In this document: in pieces, positions 13,574 to 17,302 of the stretch
Layout: each line of letters begins with the position of its first letter
Numbering within the stretch: the stretch's first letter is position 1
Assembly: GCA_005882055.1 (NCBI GenBank)
Contig: VBGQ01000064.1
Location: forward strand, 1 to 17,302
Length of the DNA: 17,302 bases
Direction of reading: 5' to 3'
DNA from: Chloroflexota bacterium
Lineage (GTDB): Bacteria > Chloroflexota > Limnocylindria > QHBO01
Position numbers and translations under genes: made by a program
The notes under the pieces: generated by a model
Databases searched by the model: none
The model's input: only the letters and a program-made list of their open reading frames with translations
Told to the model about the DNA's origin: nothing

Positions 13574-13595
13574 CTGATCGCCGGACCGCGATCGG
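13574..13595. repeat. Inverted repeat GATCGC-N6-GCGATC in divergent region
   Basis: Perfect 6-bp arms GATCGC (13576-13581) and GCGATC (13588-13593), extendable by a C-G and a wobble pair to 8 bp, lie 25-45 bp upstream of the second Asp-box gene and 14 bp before its ribosome site. The spacing suits a dimeric repressor operator, or a 5'-UTR hairpin if the transcript starts upstream. Confidence 0.42.
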
Positions 13596-13620
13596 CAGGT
13601 CGCCTTATGGAGGCTCGAAC

Positions 13621-15094
13621 ATGAGACGCGTGCCGGCCGTGATAGCAGCCACAGCTCTGCTGGTTGGAGTGGTTGCCGGGGGTGTTAGCGCTCGAGCTCC
13701 GAGTGCGCCGGCATATCAGGTGGCCGATGTCGGAGCCTACGGCGGCGAGCCCTCGATCGTGTCCGATACGAAGGGCGTTCTGTATGACACGACGCCAAGT
13801 GGCGGAACGATCACGTATCGGTCCATCGACCGCGGCCAGAGCTGGCAACAGGTCACAACCGCAGATCCGAACAGTGGCGACGATTGCCTCGCTGACCTGG
13901 TCGCATGGCGCCGGAGATTTGCCCCAGTGCGGGACGAGCTGCTCGCCCTTCGGAGTCGACCGTGACTGGGTTGCGGCATCCATCCTCTCGGGAAAGAGCA
14001 CCTCGAAGGCCGAGGTCGTGTTGATGTATCACGACTTCTATGGTCCCAGCCAGATCTGGGTCAACATCTCTCGCGACGGCGGCGCAACCTTTGGGGCTCC
14101 TCAGGAGGTCCTCGCCGCACCGGCCGTGACCCCTGGCACGGTGGAGGGCACCGTCGTGGCGGAGGGCTACACCCTCTGTAACACGGTTCCAGCTGGCGTC
14201 GGAATCGTTCCGCCGGGCAAGCCGCACGCGGGACGGATCATTGTTGGCTGGATCGCTGCCGATCTTGCGCAGAATGCGAGCGGCTGCAACGTGACCATGG
14301 TCCAGGCGTTCCACACGGTATGGATCTCCTATTCGGACGATGGCGGGCAAACCTGGACTCCGCAGCAGGCGTTCGACGCGGGTATCGGTCACGATACTTC
14401 GACCCCCTTCGTCGCCTTCACCCTCGACCGTCAGGGGAACCCGTACTTCGGCCTCACGGTGAACGCATCCTCGAATCCAATAACCTGCTCCGCGGAGTCG
14501 ACGGCTGGCACCGTCCAATCCGACCCCTCATGCGAATACGACATGTACGTGGTCTGGTCGAACGACGGCGGAGCAACCTGGGATGGTGGTGGCGGCCTCA
14601 TCCCGGGGAGCGCCGCGTCGGCGTATCGGGTGAACCCGATCGCGGAGACCGGCACACACTTCTTCCCGGCCATCGCGGCTGGAAACCCAGGGCAGGTGGA
14701 CGTGGCCTACCTACGCTCGACCGGCATCGTGCCCACAGACCCACTCGGCAAGGCTGATCCCGGTGGCTGCGCCGGGCCGGGACCGGCGAATGGCAACCCG
14801 CCGACCTATCCGCCTGCGTGCCAGTGGAATCTCTACGGCGCGCAGTCGTTGAACCTGACCAAGGGGACTGGCGGCGCAACATGGACGGTGACCCCAATCA
14901 CGACAACGCCCATGCACATTGGCGACATCTGCAACCTTGGCATCTTCTGTGTCGCGCCATCCTCGAATCGAAATCTCCTCGACTTCATCATGGAGGCGAT
15001 CGACAACCACGGCTGCGCGCATATCGCGTATGCCGATGACAACACGGTCAACAAGCTTCGCGTTGCGAACCAGACCGCGGGGACCTGCCTCTGA
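13621..15094 (+). pseudogene. Second secreted Asp-box (BNR) protein gene, broken by a frameshift
   Basis: The gene opens with GGAGG (13609-13613), ATG 13621 and a signal peptide ('AVIAATALLVGVVAGGVSARA'). Frame 1 reads sensibly through 'GEPSIVSDTKGVLYDTT' and 'SIDRGQSWQQVTTADPNSGDD', then degenerates into Arg-rich sequence and stops at 13965. From about 13930 the +1 frame carries the rest to TGA 15094: 'CGTSCSPFGVDRDWVAA' and Asp-boxes 'SRDGGATF', 'SDDGGQTW' and 'SNDGGATW'. The break therefore lies between about 13890 and 13930. Family members normally have additional residues between 'SGDDCLA' and 'CGTSC', so a deletion that also shifted the frame is likely. One intact polypeptide cannot be made; the N-terminal 114 aa and an unanchored remainder would result. 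A sequencing or assembly error cannot be excluded. It is related in architecture to the gene at 10270. Confidence 0.8.
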
Positions 15095-15100
15095 CAGCCC

Positions 15101-16282
15101 TCAGAAGCTGACGAATCCTGGGCTTCCACGGCAGGCCACTATCGGCGAGACCGAAGCAGATTCCCGGCCGCGGGCATGCGCTGACGATCGACAACGGGTG
15201 GCGCGAGGTCGCGCAGATTGCGCTGGACTTCGTGCAGCGATTCGTCCCGGCGAGCTCAGCGCGGCCGTGACGATCGAGAGCCCGGCGGTGACGAGGGCCA
15301 TGAAGCCCAGCACGACCACCAGCTGCACCACATCGGTGCGCTGGCCAACGATCAGGTTCATGCCGTAGACCGACGCGATGGCGGTCACTGGCAGCACGAT
15401 CGCCGCGATCAGCGCCAACCGCTCCATGGCGATGTTCATGCGCGTCGAGGTACGTGCCTGGTAGAAGTCGATCACGCCCTGCATGAAGTCCTTCTCGCCG
15501 TCGGCGGCGTGGGTGACGCGCTCGAAGCGGTTCACCAGGTCAGCGATCAACGGTGGCGCCTCCGACGGGATCATTCGGGTGAGCGCCGACATGCGCTGGT
15601 ACACCTCGCCGCTCTGGGCGGCCATGGTCCGCAGCGTAAGCAGCTCGTGACGCAGCAGGAACATCGCCTCGAGCAGTCTCTCCGGATCACGCTCGTCGCC
15701 GGCGCGGACCGTGGTCTCCAGCCCTGCGACCTTCGAGGCCAGCGCCGAGAGGTACGCGCCCTGCCGATGCGCGACCGCCGCGACGATCGCGTACGAGAGC
15801 TCGAACGGCGTCGCCGCCTGCAGCCGACCCGCGCTGATCTTGCCGAAAACGTAGTTCGTCTCGCGCAGGGCCGTTTGGATCGAGACGCCCTCGCTCAGCG
15901 GGCCATGAGTGGTGATGAGGTAGTTGGGACCGATGAACTGGTCGAGCTCGACCAGGTGCACGTGCCCGGCCTCGGCGGCCTCCGGCGCGTGCAGGATCAC
16001 GAATAGGTGGTCCGGGTACGCGTGAATCTTGGGGAGGTGGCTTCGGTCGAGCACGTCGCGCAGGGCGAGGCCGTGGAAGCCGAACCGATCGCCCAGGCGT
16101 TCGGCGGCAGCTTCGTCGCACTCGGCCAGGTCGATCCAGACGAAGCCGTCCGGCCGTGCCAGGAGTCGCTCGAGATCGGTCCAGGCATGGTCCTCCATTC
16201 CCGCGGCGGACACCCATCTAACGCGAGCCTGCGCGAGATGGCTCGCCACGTTCGCCGTTCGATCCAGTGACGCCGGGACCAT
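15101..16282 (-). CDS. corA: CorA-family Mg2+/Co2+ transporter with atypical C-terminal tail
   Basis: A 393-aa protein. The large N-terminal cytoplasmic alpha/beta and helical domain (about 1-285) contains 'PDGFVWIDLAECDE', 'LPKIHAYPDHLFVILHA' and 'FIGPNYLITTH'. TM1 (288-308) ends in the pore signature Tyr306-Gly307-Met308-Asn309; TM2 is at 318-341. CorA proteins usually end within about 10 basic residues of TM2, but this frame continues for about 50 Ser/Arg-rich residues with poor third-position GC. Reading +1 after about 15250 gives better codon use and ends at 15139, so the tail is probably a frameshift product. ATG 16282 has no Shine-Dalgarno but lies 8 nt after a TATGCT -10 candidate; GTG at residue 24 or Met29 are alternative starts. 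It ends 6 bp from the convergent Asp-box gene and is divergent from ppk2. Confidence 0.9.
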   Translation of the reverse strand: MVPASLDRTANVASHLAQARVRWVSAAGMEDHAWTDLERLLARPDGFVWIDLAECDEAAAERLGDRFGFHGLALRDVLDRSHLPKIHAYPDHLFVILHAPEAAEAGHVHLVELDQFIGPNYLITTHGPLSEGVSIQTALRETNYVFGKISAGRLQAATPFELSYAIVAAVAHRQGAYLSALASKVAGLETTVRAGDERDPERLLEAMFLLRHELLTLRTMAAQSGEVYQRMSALTRMIPSEAPPLIADLVNRFERVTHAADGEKDFMQGVIDFYQARTSTRMNIAMERLALIAAIVLPVTAIASVYGMNLIVGQRTDVVQLVVVLGFMALVTAGLSIVTAALSSPGRIAARSPAQSARPRATRCRSSAHARGRESASVSPIVACRGSPGFVSF

Positions 16283-16290
16283 GTGGCTGC

Positions 16291-16296
16291 AGCATA
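16291..16296 (-). promoter_or_regulatory. -10 element of corA, probable leaderless start
   Basis: TATGCT on the minus strand lies 8 nt before ATG 16282, placing the transcription start at or next to the start codon. No good -35 hexamer is visible at 16-18 bp upstream, so the call is tentative. Confidence 0.35.
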
Positions 16297-16374
16297 CGTC
16301 GCGCCGACGGTGGGATCTCGGCGCATGCGGGTGCTACGGTTTCGCACTACCCAATCGTTGTCGCGGAGGTGGCC

Positions 16375-17226
16375 GTGGCGAAGAAGACCCGTGCGCCGGT
16401 ACTTGGTGAGCCGGCGATCGACCCAGCTGCCGGCAACGGTGCCGAGCGCACGCGACTCCCCAACAAGACCTACCTCGGGGAGCTGGCGCGCCTCCAGATC
16501 GAGCTGGTCAAGCTGCAGGAGTGGATCCGGCACGAGGGCCTTCGGGTCGTGGTCGTCTTCGAGGGCCGCGACGCCGCCGGCAAGGGTGGCGTGATCAAGA
16601 CCATCACCCAGAGTCTCAACCCACGCGTCTGCCGCGTGGTCGCGCTGGCGGCGCCCACCGAGCGCGAGAAGACGCAGTGGTATTTCCAGCGGTACGTCGC
16701 GGAGCTGCCCGCCGCAGGCGAGATGGTCCTCTTCGATCGGAGTTGGTACAACCGCGCTGGCGTGGAGCGGGTAATGGGCTTCTGCACGGAGGAGGAGTAC
16801 CAGGAGTTCCTGCGCTCCTGCCCGGAGTTCGAGCGGATGCTCGTCCGTTCCGGGATCATCCTCATCAAATACTGGTTCTCGGTCAGCGACGCGGAGCAGG
16901 AGCGCCGCTTCCAGGCGCGCATCAACGATCCCACCAAGCGCTGGAAGCTGAGCCCGATGGACCTGCAGTCCCGCTCACGCTGGCTCGACTACTCCCGGGC
17001 CAAGGACGAGATGTTCGCCCACTGCGACATCAAGCAGGCTCCCTGGTACGTCGTTCACGCGGACGAGAAGAAGCGCGCTCGGCTCAACTGCATCGCACAC
17101 CTCCTGGGCCTGATCCCGTACCGCGACCTCACGCCCGAGGCGATCAACCTTCCGCCCAGGCAGGCGGACCAGGGCTACGTCAGGCCGCCCATGACCGACC
17201 AGACCTTCGTGCCGGAGGTCTATTAG
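16375..17226 (+). CDS. ppk2: Polyphosphate kinase 2 family protein (PPK2)
   Basis: A 283-aa single-domain PPK2 enzyme, which transfers phosphate between polyphosphate and nucleoside mono- or diphosphates. GTG 16375 is preceded by GGAGG (16365-16369) with 5-nt spacing; the frame is open further upstream but lacks a ribosome site. Walker A is 'FEGRDAAGKGGVIK' (62-75), Walker B 'DRSWYNRAGVERVMGF' (121-136), and the lid module 'RRFQARINDPTKRWKLS' (177-193). 'LQIELVKLQEWI' (40-51) and 'IKQAPWYVVHADEKKRARLN' (219-238) complete the typical PPK2 core. Length and the single domain fit class I, but class (ADP or AMP preference) should not be assigned by eye. It is divergent from corA across 92 bp; both concern Mg2+ and phosphate balance, though joint regulation is only a guess. 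Confidence 0.93.
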   Translation: MAKKTRAPVLGEPAIDPAAGNGAERTRLPNKTYLGELARLQIELVKLQEWIRHEGLRVVVVFEGRDAAGKGGVIKTITQSLNPRVCRVVALAAPTEREKTQWYFQRYVAELPAAGEMVLFDRSWYNRAGVERVMGFCTEEEYQEFLRSCPEFERMLVRSGIILIKYWFSVSDAEQERRFQARINDPTKRWKLSPMDLQSRSRWLDYSRAKDEMFAHCDIKQAPWYVVHADEKKRARLNCIAHLLGLIPYRDLTPEAINLPPRQADQGYVRPPMTDQTFVPEVY

Positions 17227-17302
17227 CCCCGGCCCCCACACCCCGGACTGGCGTGGGACGTTCGGGGCACCGCAATGGGACTTCGAGCCGATTCGGTCGC
17301 CT

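Noticed and set aside
13885..13965. Programmed +1 frameshift in the second Asp-box gene
   Set aside because: No slippery codon, in-frame stop at the shift site or stimulatory structure is evident; mutation or error is simpler.
17227..17302. Terminator after ppk2
   Set aside because: C-rich and G-rich blocks could pair (CCCAC/GTGGG), but the loop is long, there is no T-run and the window ends.
1..17302. CRISPR array, insertion sequence or tandem repeats
   Set aside because: No regularly spaced repeats, transposase motifs or terminal inverted repeats with target duplications were found.

Overview
This is a high-GC bacterial window with tight gene spacing, many GTG starts, 4-bp ATGA/GTGA overlaps and probable leaderless promoters. 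Family content (DHA2 efflux pump, Asp-box secreted proteins, NuoF-like/ferric-reductase/ApbE cluster, PPK2) and codon bias fit Actinomycetota or a high-GC Chloroflexota lineage; the sequence alone does not settle which. No mobile element, CRISPR array, rRNA or complete tRNA was seen.

Left part (1-3666): a MarR-type regulator, cut by the window edge, is divergent from a three-gene operon. The operon encodes a LUD-domain protein, a 14-TM DHA2 efflux pump and a Gal80-like Gfo/Idh/MocA protein. Two TTGC-N4-GCAA palindromes with centres 31 bp apart lie in the divergent region and look like MarR operators. This reads as a ligand-inducible efflux/detoxification unit.

Debris region (3667-4172): about 500 bp without an intact gene between convergent genes. 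It holds a 5'-half tRNA-Gly(UCC) fragment, the last ~30 codons of a probable YdeI/OmdA-family gene, and several hairpins.

Centre (4173-10142): a minus-strand membrane-anchored protein is divergent from a seven-gene, almost gapless operon. Its genes encode a small Ser/Thr-rich membrane protein ending in TSGGS, ApbE (FAD:protein FMN transferase), a heme-b ferric-reductase-like membrane protein, a NuoF-like flavin/Fe-S protein, a [3Fe-4S]-type ferredoxin, an OmpR-family response regulator and a histidine kinase. This looks like a transmembrane electron-transfer module with its own two-component control. Two things are odd: no FMN_bind acceptor is encoded beside ApbE, and the kinase has lost its ATP-lid boxes, apparently by an internal in-frame deletion.

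Right part (10143-17302): a secreted Asp-box (sialidase-fold) protein behind a good leaderless promoter; a 58-aa membrane protein followed by a LigB/MEMO-type protein; a minus-strand stand-alone receiver domain; a second Asp-box gene broken by a frameshift; CorA on the minus strand with an apparently frameshifted tail; and a divergent PPK2 polyphosphate kinase. The last 76 bases hold nothing I can name.

The window contains several decayed or altered genes (tRNA fragment, YdeI remnant, kinase, second Asp-box gene, CorA tail). Some could be assembly or sequencing errors.
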